A DNA stretch of 64,000 nt, taken from assembly GCF_020694005.1 (NCBI RefSeq), contig NZ_CP073013.1, positions 2,304,578-2,368,577 of the forward strand, read 5' to 3'. The translations under genes were made by a program, and so were the position numbers. Position 1 is the stretch's first letter; each line of letters begins with the position of its first letter. The notes beneath the pieces are model-generated. The model was given only the letters and a program-made list of their open reading frames with translations, was not told where the DNA came from and searched no databases. The stretch is from Marinomonas profundi (GTDB lineage Bacteria > Pseudomonadota > Gammaproteobacteria > Pseudomonadales > Marinomonadaceae). Below are positions 30,388-38,853 of the stretch, one piece after another.

Positions 30388-31352
30388 TAAATGAACGTAA
30401 CTTGCCAATACTGGCAACCCTGTTGGTTTTCATCCTGCTGTATGGTTTTGGTGTGTACGAATACAAGGGCTTTCGTGACACCTTGGTGTTTTCAAATTTA
30501 CTGACTGACAATGCATTTTTGATCATCACTGCGATTGGTATGACCTTTGTGATTCTGTCTGGTGGCATTGATTTGTCGGTTGGGTCGATGATCGCCTTTA
30601 TCGGTGTGTTGATGGCGTATCTTATTTCCAATACGGGCATGCACCCCTTGTTTGCTATTGGCATTGCCTTGGTTGTCGGCGTCGCCTTTGGTGCGGCCAT
30701 GGGGGTGATTATTGCGTTTTTCGAGATACAGGCCTTTATTGTGACCTTGGCGGGGATGTTCTTGTTTCGCGGCTTGGCGTATCTGATCAACCTAGACGCG
30801 GTGCCGATTGATCATCCATTTATTTCAGGACTATACGATATTTATCTGCCTTTGCCGGGACGCGGTGGTTTGACCTTTATTGCTATGGCCATGTTGGTGT
30901 TGTTGGCAATAGGCATTCTAATTGCTCGTCGCACGCGTTTTGGTATGAGTGTCTATGCTTTGGGTGGCGACAGTCATTCGGCGGCGTTATTGGGCGTACC
31001 GGTGAAAAAAACCATTATTAAAATCTATGCGTTAAGTGGTTTTTACAGCGCCATGTCTGGGGTGATTTTTGCCATTTATACCGGCTCTGCTTATCCCTTA
31101 GCGGCGGTTGGAGTGGAGTTAGACGCGATTGCCGCCGTCGTGATTGGCGGTACCTTGTTAACCGGTGGCGTGGGCTATGTGTTTGGTACCTTCTTGGGCG
31201 GCATGATCCAAGGCATCATCCAAACCCTAATTACCTTTGATGGCTCGTTAAACAGCTGGTGGACCAAATTGGCAGTAGGGGGCTTGTTGTTGTTCTTCAT
31301 CTTGCTGCAAAAAGGCATTGTGGTGTGGGTGAAAAAACGCTCAGCGAGTTAG
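30384..31352 (+). CDS. yjfF: galactofuranose-type ABC transporter, second permease
   Basis: 322 residues, BPD_transp_2 family, with the sugar-permease signature GMTFVILSGGIDLSVGSM and GGTLLTGGVG near the end. Two non-identical permeases plus one double ATPase and one binding protein is the YtfQRT-YjfF arrangement. ATG overlaps the ytfT stop (ATGA). It is followed by a terminator. Confidence 0.93.
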   Translation: MINERNLPILATLLVFILLYGFGVYEYKGFRDTLVFSNLLTDNAFLIITAIGMTFVILSGGIDLSVGSMIAFIGVLMAYLISNTGMHPLFAIGIALVVGVAFGAAMGVIIAFFEIQAFIVTLAGMFLFRGLAYLINLDAVPIDHPFISGLYDIYLPLPGRGGLTFIAMAMLVLLAIGILIARRTRFGMSVYALGGDSHSAALLGVPVKKTIIKIYALSGFYSAMSGVIFAIYTGSAYPLAAVGVELDAIAAVVIGGTLLTGGVGYVFGTFLGGMIQGIIQTLITFDGSLNSWWTKLAVGGLLLFFILLQKGIVVWVKKRSAS

Positions 31353-31366
31353 TGGTTTTACAAGAT

Positions 31367-31394
31367 ACGGTCGTACCTCCCTCATCAGGCCTAC
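31367..31394 (-). repeat. 28-bp dispersed intergenic repeat, copy 2
   Basis: Reverse complement of 10531-10558 with one mismatch. It lies between yjfF and its terminator. Confidence 0.75.
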
Positions 31395-31414
31395 GAAACT
31401 AGCATAATCAGGCA

Positions 31415-31450
31415 CAAAAAAAGCCAGTACATTTGATGTGCTGGCTTTTT
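31415..31450. terminator. terminator between yjfF and galU
   Basis: AAAAAGCCAG and CTGGCTTTTT form the stem, extended by ACA/TGT near the loop. It is T-rich on both strands and serves two convergent genes. Confidence 0.9.
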
Positions 31451-31485
31451 GATTTATCTTGCTGCGTTTTATTTCTCTGACAAGG

Positions 31486-32322
31486 TTAGGCTTCAGTCGG
31501 ATCTTTGTAGATGTTTTTGTAGCAGTAGTTGGTGGCTTCAACAAAGCCGTCTACGCTGCCACAGTCAAAGCGTTTGCCTTTGAATTTATAGGCTAATACG
31601 CAGCCTTCTTTTGCTTGTTGCAAGATGGCGTCGGTGATTTGCACTTCGCCGTTACGGCCTGGTGGCGTGTTGCGGATCTTGTCAAAAATATCGGCTGTGA
31701 GTATGTAGCGACCAATGATGGCAAGATTTGAAGGCGCTTCTTCTTTAGATGGCTTTTCCACCATGTCGGTCACTCGATATAGGCCTTCCATCATGGATTC
31801 GCCTTGGATCACGCCGTATTTGTGTACTTCGTCTTCTGGCACTTCTTCGATGGCAACAATGGTGCAACGGAATTGATTATAGAGTTTGACCATTTGCGCC
31901 ATCACGCCGTCGTCTTCACCAAAGCAAAGGTCGTCTGCTAGCACCACGCCAAAGGCTTCGTCGCCGATCAGTGGTTCGCCCGTTAATATCGCATGGCCAA
32001 GACCTAGCATGTTGTTTTGACGAGTAAAAGAGAAGTTGACGTTGTCGATAAGGTAACGGATTTCGCTTAGGTATTGTTCTTTATTGGTGCCAGCGATTTG
32101 GTGCTCTAGCTCGTAGCTGATGTCGAAATGGTCCGCAATGGCACGTTTACCACGGCCAGTCACAAAAGTGACATTGTCTAGCCCCGCTTTGACAGCCTCT
32201 TCTACGCCATATTGAACCAAAGGTTTGTTGACGATCGGAAGCATTTCTTTTGGCATGGATTTGGTGGCGGGCAAAAAACGTGTGCCATAGCCAGCAACAG
32301 GGAATAGACATTTGCGAATCAT
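31486..32322 (-). CDS. galU: UTP-glucose-1-phosphate uridylyltransferase
   Basis: 278 residues. The nucleotidyltransferase motif is PVAGYGTRFLPATKSMPKEM near the N-terminus, with the family blocks LGLGHAI and VVLADDL. It makes UDP-glucose for polysaccharide and LPS synthesis. The length is usual. It has its own promoter region and ends toward the shared terminator with the yjfF operon. Confidence 0.96.
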   Translation of the reverse strand: MIRKCLFPVAGYGTRFLPATKSMPKEMLPIVNKPLVQYGVEEAVKAGLDNVTFVTGRGKRAIADHFDISYELEHQIAGTNKEQYLSEIRYLIDNVNFSFTRQNNMLGLGHAILTGEPLIGDEAFGVVLADDLCFGEDDGVMAQMVKLYNQFRCTIVAIEEVPEDEVHKYGVIQGESMMEGLYRVTDMVEKPSKEEAPSNLAIIGRYILTADIFDKIRNTPPGRNGEVQITDAILQQAKEGCVLAYKFKGKRFDCGSVDGFVEATNYCYKNIYKDPTEA

Positions 32323-32431
32323 AATTTTTCCTTAAAATGGTTGGGTAAAATGGCGGCCCAAATAATGGCTGTCCAACGGTAATAACGCTCCAGCAGTACG
32401 TGCAGCCTGCCTGTCTCAATAGAAGTCTTGA

Positions 32432-33310
32432 TTATAGAGCATCTTTTGTGACCGTTAATATCACCTTGGTTAACCGATCTAATACAGCTGAATTAAGTTT
32501 GTACCAATGCCAATAAAGTGGCAAGGCCAGTCGCCTGTTTGGTAGCAAGGATACCAGTTTCTTGCTTTTTATTTTCTGTTTAATTTGAATACTAGGAATT
32601 AAAGCACAGACCGTGCCACCCATCACCAGCTCCACAAAGCCATGGGAAGAAGGATACCAATGGCTGTGGCTAATGTCGGTTGTGACGTTTAAACACTCGT
32701 TTTGATAACGCACCCAGAGTTCATCGTGTTCGTCATAAATTAACGACGGCGATTTTAAAACGGTTTCTGCACTGAGGTCACCTTTTAAATGCGTTTCGAT
32801 AAAGCTCGGCGTGGCAACCAGTTCGTAATACATATTGCCAAGAAAAACAGAATCCCCACCCGCCACTGGTGTACCAATTTGACTAATACAAGCCACCACT
32901 TCGCCCGTTTGCAGCAAGGCGCGTGTTTTGGCTTGGTCAGCGGCTTTTATATGCAGCTTGGTTTTATCGGTCGCAGAAAACTGACTGACCACCTCGGTAA
33001 ACCAGGTCGCCAGGACATCATTATTGACCGCAATGCTGATGGGCTGTGTGGCTTGATTGCCTTGAATGGCTTCTTGTAAGCCTTCTTCGAGCATGGTGAC
33101 TTTATTGAAATGTGCCAGCAGTTGTTCGCCAAGTGGTGTGGCAATCACGGGTCTGGCGCGAATTAGCAAGGGTCGTCCGCATTCTTGTTCTAAGCGCTTG
33201 ATATTTTGTGACACGGCAGACTGTGTGAGGTGAAGATATTCTGCGGCTTTGTCGAAGCTTTGGAATTTTAGGACCGCGTGGAGGCTAGTCAGGGCTTTAT
33301 AATCCATCAT
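32432..33310 (-). CDS. argP: LysR-family regulator ArgP (IciA)
   Basis: 292 residues. The N-terminal HTH (YKALTSLHAVLKFQSFDKAA, then LTQSAVSQNIKRLE) and effector domain match ArgP. It is divergent from an ArgO-like exporter, the known ArgP target in E. coli, which responds to arginine and lysine. The start MMDYK offers two ATGs one codon apart. The AT-rich intergenic region (33311-33420) would hold its site. Confidence 0.9.
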   Translation of the reverse strand: MMDYKALTSLHAVLKFQSFDKAAEYLHLTQSAVSQNIKRLEQECGRPLLIRARPVIATPLGEQLLAHFNKVTMLEEGLQEAIQGNQATQPISIAVNNDVLATWFTEVVSQFSATDKTKLHIKAADQAKTRALLQTGEVVACISQIGTPVAGGDSVFLGNMYYELVATPSFIETHLKGDLSAETVLKSPSLIYDEHDELWVRYQNECLNVTTDISHSHWYPSSHGFVELVMGGTVCALIPSIQIKQKIKSKKLVSLLPNRRLALPLYWHWYKLNSAVLDRLTKVILTVTKDAL

Positions 33311-33420
33311 TATTTTTTCTAATATAACTTTAGTTTAATTAATTTTAATTTAATGCCTGCCTTGCGTAAGATCAAGCCATGTTGAGGAAATCGTTCGGAT
33401 ATAGGCGGTAGGATAACGTT

Positions 33421-34029
33421 ATGTTGGCATTTTTGAGTGGTGCGATTACGGGCGGCGGTTTAATTGTCGCGGTTGGCGCGCAGAACAGTTTTTTATTAGA
33501 ACAAGCATTAAAACGGCATTATGCCTTTCCCATTGCCCTGTTGTTTATCTTGAGCGACGCTATTTCTATTGCGCTTGGGGCCTTTGGTTTGGGGTTGATT
33601 CTGCAAAGTCATGATTGGCTTTTGTCGGCATCGCGCTGGGGCGGTGTGGCTTTTCTGGTGTGGTTTGCGCTGGGGAAATGGCGCGCGTCTTTCCAACAAG
33701 AGCATTTGATTCTGGAGCAATACAGTCAGCGGCTTGCGCTCTGGCCATTGGTGCTAATGGGGTTCGCGGTGACTTGGTTGAATCCGCATTTTTATTTGGA
33801 TACGATGATTTTGATGGGCAGCTTATCGAACCAATGGCAAGACGCGAAATGGCAGTTTGTGTTGGGTGGCGTGTGCGCGTCTGTGCTGTGGTTTTTGTCT
33901 TTGGCGCTGGTGGGCAAATTTTGTGCAAGATGGTTAGAAAAAGCCGCCTTTTGGCGCTGGTTTAATCGTATTAATGCGATCTTGATTTGGTCTATAGCGT
34001 TGAAAATAGCCACACAACCCTTGTCTTAA
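33421..34029 (+). CDS. argO: arginine exporter ArgO (LysE family)
   Basis: 202 residues with six membrane segments and the LysE-family start GGGLIVAVGAQNSFLLEQAL. Members export basic amino acids. The divergent argP confirms the assignment. The gene ends just before a simple-sequence repeat. Confidence 0.92.
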   Translation: MLAFLSGAITGGGLIVAVGAQNSFLLEQALKRHYAFPIALLFILSDAISIALGAFGLGLILQSHDWLLSASRWGGVAFLVWFALGKWRASFQQEHLILEQYSQRLALWPLVLMGFAVTWLNPHFYLDTMILMGSLSNQWQDAKWQFVLGGVCASVLWFLSLALVGKFCARWLEKAAFWRWFNRINAILIWSIALKIATQPLS

Positions 34030-34045
34030 TGGAACAAGCATTGTG

Positions 34046-34094
34046 TGGCTGGCTGGCTGGCTGGCTGGCTGATAGGGATAGCGATAGGGATAGC
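34046..34094. repeat. simple-sequence repeat TGGC x6.5 then a 12-bp unit x2
   Basis: TGGC repeats six and a half times (34046-34071), followed at once by GATAGGGATAGC twice (34071-34082 and 34083-34094). It lies between convergent argO and MFS genes. Confidence 0.95.
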
Positions 34095-34101
34095 AAAGCG
34101 C

Positions 34102-35385
34102 TTACAGTTTGATTTCCACTTCGTGACTTTTTTCTTCTGGATGGGTTGAGGAGTCTGCTTCGACCAACATCTCAGCCGTTGCGACAGACGATACCGTCAA
34201 GGCGACTGGAATCTGATCCCCTTGATCTTCAATGATCATCGCTGGCTGATGTTTGATGCGGTACAGAGCCACGACGGCGACGCTGATGTTCAGGAGCGCC
34301 ACAAACCAGAAAAGCGCGTCAATGCGAATCACATCCATCAAGGCGGCGGCCGCTAAAGGTCCTATCATGCCGCCCACACCGTTTAGCAGTATCATGCCGC
34401 TACTGGCAGATAAAATTTGTTCTGGGCGTAACTGGTCGTTAATATGCGATGACGCCAGCGAGTACATAGGGAAGGTAAACGCCCCGACAGAAAACATGCC
34501 GAATATCATTAATACCTGACTGCCAAGCCCCACGCCTAATGGCACGATGAAGGCGGCAATGGCACCGACTATGCCCACCCACAAAATAGTGACACGGCGG
34601 TCTTGGCGGTCCGACAGTTTACCAATAGGCCACTGCAGCAACATGCCGCCCACGTAGCTGGCACCAATAAAGAGCGAGATCTCCGCGATGTTCATGCCGA
34701 TACTTTTTGCGTATAAGGCCCCCAAGCCAAGAATAGCGCCCGACGTGGCGCCAGCAATGGTGACGCCAGTTACCCCCAATGGTGCGGTTTTAATCAGCCC
34801 CATTATGTTGAGTTTTTCTGGCACATTAATGGTCGGCGACGGTGTTCTTATCAATAAAAGTGGCACTACGGCCAACGAAATCAGCACTGACGTTAAAATA
34901 AATAAGCCATAGCCGCTTGGCGAGGATAGGTTGAGTAAAAGCTGACTAATGGTCTGGCTCGCCCATATTTCGATAATATAAATAGAGAACAAGCGGCCAC
35001 GGGTTTTATTAGTGGCAATATCATTCAGCCAACTTTCTGTGACAATAAATAAACCGGCGTAACACAAGCCCGTCCCCATCCTCATTAGCATCCAAAACCA
35101 TGGATCAACCACAACGGATTGCAGCAAAATCGTCACCGAAGCCAAAGACGCCACTGCAGCGAATACGCGGATGTGCCCCACATTCTTGACCCAGTTCGGC
35201 ACTAAAAGTGAACCAAGGATAAAGCCAAGATAGTAGGCAGACATGATCAGACCCGTTGCCGTGGTATTAAACTCTTCGATCGAGGCACGAATACCGATCA
35301 ATGAGCTTTGTAAGGCACTGGCCATGGTTAAAATGGCGATACCAATCAGCAGACTCCAAACGGGAATCAGGGTTTGCTTTAACAT
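34102..35385 (-). CDS. MFS transporter (YcaD-like)
   Basis: 427 residues, twelve membrane segments in two halves with a central loop (RTPSPTINVPEKLN, about residue 190). The motif A-like loop GKLSDRQDRRVT sits between TM8 and TM9, and the N-terminal half has NWVKNVGHIRVF in its place. The C-terminal tail (about 385-427) is hydrophilic and acidic. It resembles YcaD/MFS_1 drug- or sugar-type exporters. Substrate unknown. It is convergent with argO. Confidence 0.85.
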   Translation of the reverse strand: MLKQTLIPVWSLLIGIAILTMASALQSSLIGIRASIEEFNTTATGLIMSAYYLGFILGSLLVPNWVKNVGHIRVFAAVASLASVTILLQSVVVDPWFWMLMRMGTGLCYAGLFIVTESWLNDIATNKTRGRLFSIYIIEIWASQTISQLLLNLSSPSGYGLFILTSVLISLAVVPLLLIRTPSPTINVPEKLNIMGLIKTAPLGVTGVTIAGATSGAILGLGALYAKSIGMNIAEISLFIGASYVGGMLLQWPIGKLSDRQDRRVTILWVGIVGAIAAFIVPLGVGLGSQVLMIFGMFSVGAFTFPMYSLASSHINDQLRPEQILSASSGMILLNGVGGMIGPLAAAALMDVIRIDALFWFVALLNISVAVVALYRIKHQPAMIIEDQGDQIPVALTVSSVATAEMLVEADSSTHPEEKSHEVEIKL

Positions 35386-35931
35386 GCAGTGTCCTTATTG
35401 AGCGGGCAGTATTTTAATGAAAGCGTGATAATGATCCTAGTTGATCATTATTTGCGCCGACTATACCAAGAGAATGGTTGAATGCAATCAATAATCGAGA
35501 CCTTTCACGACAGCTATGCTCGCCAATACTTTGTTAAAAATAAACTCAAAATGCTCATTTATAACCCATAGACTCCGCTTTCTCGTCTATTTTTGCCTCG
35601 TCTTGCCTTTGCTCGCTACATCGTGAAAAGGTCTCGCATCACCCTAGTAAAAGATAGCAAAGAAAGCGGGGATTTTCTGGGCGAAAGACGCATTTTTCCG
35701 TGACGCCATTAAGGTTGTTATATTTTATGCCAATGTCTTTATTTATCAGCAACTTTTTTAACAATAAGTAGGCTCTAGGTGCTTGCTAAGCAAACAGGTT
35801 TCAGCGATAACATAACGATGTGAGTCAGCAGCATATGGCTGGCGTGGGCCGTCATGGTTGGGCGTAAAGGCGGGGTAAAACGACCGTGGGTTATCCAGTA
35901 TCATAATGGCGTAGATGGAATAAGGTGAGTT
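35386..35931. other. gene-free stretch between the MFS and glutamine synthetase-like genes
   Basis: 546 bases holding the promoters of the two divergent genes and one MITE-like element (35496-35636). An open frame on the minus strand at 35758-35964 overlaps the start of the synthetase gene and has no family resemblance, so I do not call it a gene. The rest shows nothing recognisable. Confidence 0.5.
35496..35636. repeat. 141-bp MITE-like element
   Basis: It is bounded by imperfect inverted repeats CGAGACCTTTCACGA (35496-35510) and TCGTGAAAAGGTCTCG (35621-35636), which differ by one inserted base. The interior is AT-rich with CTCAAAATGCTCATTTAT and no coding frame. It looks like a non-autonomous intergenic element of a type I recall from other marine gammaproteobacteria. 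Confidence 0.65.
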
Positions 35932-37269
35932 ATGACAGAGTTTGAAGCGTTTTTGAAAGAACATTCTATTACTGAAATTGAGTCCACACTGGCCGACATG
36001 ACGGGCAATGCCCGAGGCAAGTTTTACCCAACTTATAAGTTTTTGGCCGAGTTGTTTGGTCGCATCCCAGAAACCATATTAGTACAAAGTGTCACGGGTG
36101 ATTGGGCAGACAACCACTATGAGCTGGTGGATGCCAGTGACCGTGATATGGAGCTTCATCCCGATCCGAATACTTTTCGATTAGTGCCATGGGCAGATGA
36201 ACCAACAGCGCAAATCATCAACGATTGTTACGATAAAAGCGGTCAACTGCACCCCCTTGCCAGCCGGACGATTTTGCGCAACATTCTTGCGTTGTTTGCC
36301 AAAGAAGGCATCACCCCGGTGATTGCACCAGAGGTGGAATTTTACCTGATTGATCCCAACACCGATCCAGATTATGAATTAAAGCCAGCGGTAGGGCGTT
36401 CAGGTAAACGAGAAACCTCGCGCCGTTCTTATAGCATCGACGCGGTGAACGAGTTCAATCCGGTGATCGATACCCTTTATAGTTACTGCGAAGCACAAGG
36501 CTTGGACGTGGACACCTTGATCCATGAGTCTGGTGCGGCGCAGATGGAAATCAACTTTATTCACGGGGATCCGCTGGACTTGGCCGATCAGGTGTTTGTC
36601 TTCAAACGTACCTTGCGAGAAGCCGCCATGAAGCACGGCATGTACGCGACTTTTATGGCCAAACCCATGCAGCATGAACCGGGCAGCGCCATGCATATTC
36701 ACCAAAGTTTGGTGGACAGCAAAACCGGAAAAAACCTATTTGACAACAATGGCAGCCCGAGTGAATTGTTTTATCACTACCTAGGCGGACTGCAGAAATA
36801 CACGCCGAACGCCATCAGTTTTTTTGCGCCTAACGTGAACTCTTATCGTCGCTTTTCGCCGGATATGGCCGCGCCAATCAACATGCAATGGGGCTTTGAC
36901 AACCGCACCGCCGGATTGCGAATTCCGTTCTCGGCACCGGAAGGAACGCGCATTGAAAACCGTTTCCCCGGTGCCGATTGCAACCCGTACTTGGCGATTG
37001 CCGCGACCTTGGCTTGTGGTTATCTTGGTATTAAACAGAAGTTACAGCCTACCGAACCGGTGGAAGGCAAAACGCCCCCTTCGGAAGAAGTAGAAATCGC
37101 ACGAACCTTGGAAGAAGGTTTGCGCTTGCTAGAGGAATGCCAACCGCTTTGCGACATCATGGGCGAGCATTTTGTCAAAGCCTTCATGGGGGTAAAACGC
37201 AGCGAATTTGAAACCTTCAACCGAGTCATTAGCTCCTGGGAGCGAGAGCACCTACTACTAAACGTGTGA
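35932..37269 (+). CDS. glutamine synthetase-like ligase (PuuA/GlnA3 type)
   Basis: 445 residues with both GS domains: the beta-grasp (about 15-105) and the catalytic domain (about 115-440). Visible active-site blocks are VIAPEVEFYLI (metal-binding Glu), AAQMEINF, GSAMHIHQSL (metal His) and NRFPGADCNPYLAIAA. The lack of an adenylylation tyrosine region and the PuuA-like phrases suggest a gamma-glutamyl-amine or polyamine ligase. It is not a nitrogen-assimilation GlnA. It is directly followed by a GNAT gene. Confidence 0.87.
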   Translation: MTEFEAFLKEHSITEIESTLADMTGNARGKFYPTYKFLAELFGRIPETILVQSVTGDWADNHYELVDASDRDMELHPDPNTFRLVPWADEPTAQIINDCYDKSGQLHPLASRTILRNILALFAKEGITPVIAPEVEFYLIDPNTDPDYELKPAVGRSGKRETSRRSYSIDAVNEFNPVIDTLYSYCEAQGLDVDTLIHESGAAQMEINFIHGDPLDLADQVFVFKRTLREAAMKHGMYATFMAKPMQHEPGSAMHIHQSLVDSKTGKNLFDNNGSPSELFYHYLGGLQKYTPNAISFFAPNVNSYRRFSPDMAAPINMQWGFDNRTAGLRIPFSAPEGTRIENRFPGADCNPYLAIAATLACGYLGIKQKLQPTEPVEGKTPPSEEVEIARTLEEGLRLLEECQPLCDIMGEHFVKAFMGVKRSEFETFNRVISSWEREHLLLNV

Positions 37270-37325
37270 TGCTTAGGATGTTAGGTCAAGTGATAACAAG
37301 GCAAGTAAATAGGCGGTTTTTAAAA

Positions 37326-37865
37326 ATGCCAATACAGTCACCAATACAGTCACCAATACAATCAATTATCCAAACCATGTGGCCTGACATACTCAAAATA
37401 CAAGCTGACGCGTATTCCGAAATCGAGCCAGAAAGCTTAGTCGTACTGCAAAGCAAATGGCAGCAATCGCCGGATTGTTGCTTCGTCTATTTAGAAAATA
37501 AGAACGATTTAGACGATAAGAACGACATAGAAGATAAGGACATACTGGGGTATTTATTGGCTCATGCTTGGCACAGCGAAACACCGCCAAAGTTATACCA
37601 AACCCTACCGGAAGACAGCCATGGCGCGATATTGTTTTTACATGACCTAGCGATCTCAAAACGCGCGGCGGGAAGGGGAGTAGGCTCTCAAATGGTGAAA
37701 TATTTACTGGAGAGCGCTACTTCATCTGGTTTCCAACGCGCCTTATTGGTTTCCGTACAAGACTCAGTGCCATTTTGGAAAAAGCACGGTTTTGTCGAAG
37801 TTATGAATCAGCAAGCGAGTGAGAGTTATGGGGACGATGCCAAAGTTATGATGAGAGTGCTTTGA
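37326..37865 (+). CDS. GNAT-family N-acetyltransferase
   Basis: About 179 residues. The acetyl-CoA loop is read in AAGRGVGSQMVKYLL. The N-terminus consists of PIQS repeats encoded by a 12-bp tandem sequence (37329-37364), and a surface segment ENKNDLDDKNDIEDKD is another short internal repeat. A GTG at 37266 would overlap the synthetase stop (GTGA) and give a 20-residue longer, coupled protein. I prefer 37326 with modest confidence. It probably works with the synthetase on an amine or amino acid. Confidence 0.75.
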   Translation: MPIQSPIQSPIQSIIQTMWPDILKIQADAYSEIEPESLVVLQSKWQQSPDCCFVYLENKNDLDDKNDIEDKDILGYLLAHAWHSETPPKLYQTLPEDSHGAILFLHDLAISKRAAGRGVGSQMVKYLLESATSSGFQRALLVSVQDSVPFWKKHGFVEVMNQQASESYGDDAKVMMRVL

Positions 37866-37870
37866 AGTGT

Positions 37871-38650
37871 TTAATTTACTCGCCCATAAAAGGTCTTACT
37901 TGCTGCTTCAGATAGAGCTATGCCAGGTTGTGAGTTATAGGCGAGAACCGCCAACATACGCGTGGTATCGCCTTGTGTCGGCGTAACTCGATGAATAGCA
38001 TTTCGACCACGGAAAAGCACCAAAGCGCCGGGTTCGATTGCCAATTCTTTGACCTTTTTCTGGCCTGCGAGAACCTCACTGACACCGCTATAATTCATCT
38101 CGCCAGCATCGGCATCACGCATGTTTTCAATGTATTCAAACACACCGCCGCCCTCAGGCTTTTGAATTAACAAAGTAATAGCAAACGACGAGTTATCGAA
38201 ATGCCAACCTAGTTCTTGTCCCTTGCTGGCGTAATGTAAATTGATAGAGGAAAGATTATCGGCGTAGTTGTACAGCGCTTCTTCGTCTAACACACTGGCA
38301 AGAAAGACTCGAAATAAAGCCGAATCATAAATCTGTCGTAATGGCGATTTACTATCAATTTGGTCGTCAGTGATACAGCCCTTAGACGAAATGACCTGCT
38401 TATTTCTCGCATGATCTGCGTCGAAATGTGGATCGACATGCGTTAAGTAAACGTTATGAGTGGACTTGGTATACCACGCGAGATCCTTCTTCGCCTCGCC
38501 TTCTTCAATAATGGCCTGAACCGCCTTATGGTTGAGAAAATCAGGCAAGACCAAAGCACCGTTTTTTGCTAAAGTTTTTTTGCAATTTGCTCTAAAATCA
38601 CTATTTTCAATAGGGTAAGTAGTTGTATTAATGATATTTGATAATGACAT
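37871..38650 (-). CDS. 2-oxoglutarate-Fe(II) dioxygenase-like protein
   Basis: 259 residues with a double-stranded beta-helix. Iron ligands are probably H-x-D in GWHFDNSSFAITLL (about 171-184) and the distal His in NAIHRVTPTQGD, with Arg in TRMLAVLAYN binding oxoglutarate. The intact Asp favours hydroxylation over halogenation. It recalls the HalD/ArpA-like group. It is convergent with the GNAT gene (5-base gap) and divergent from a LysR regulator. The substrate is unknown and may be an amino acid. Confidence 0.8.
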   Translation of the reverse strand: MSLSNIINTTTYPIENSDFRANCKKTLAKNGALVLPDFLNHKAVQAIIEEGEAKKDLAWYTKSTHNVYLTHVDPHFDADHARNKQVISSKGCITDDQIDSKSPLRQIYDSALFRVFLASVLDEEALYNYADNLSSINLHYASKGQELGWHFDNSSFAITLLIQKPEGGGVFEYIENMRDADAGEMNYSGVSEVLAGQKKVKELAIEPGALVLFRGRNAIHRVTPTQGDTTRMLAVLAYNSQPGIALSEAASKTFYGRVN

Positions 38651-38853
38651 GAGAGTTGCCCCTTAGGTTTTGATCTCTTATATTGCCAATGATGATAGCG
38701 TTCAGATTAATGACGTTAGCAACACAGTTAAAGCAATATTTTGTACACACATTGTTAATTTTTACTTAATGATAAAACCTATTAAAATTGAACCATAGGA
38801 TGACGCTTTTTGTTGGAAGGAACAGTGTTGAAAAGTATCATCTTGAGAGCATT

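Noticed and set aside
35758..35964. Small minus-strand gene before the GS-like gene
   Set aside because: Overlaps the GS-like start, has no ribosome binding site and no recognisable product.
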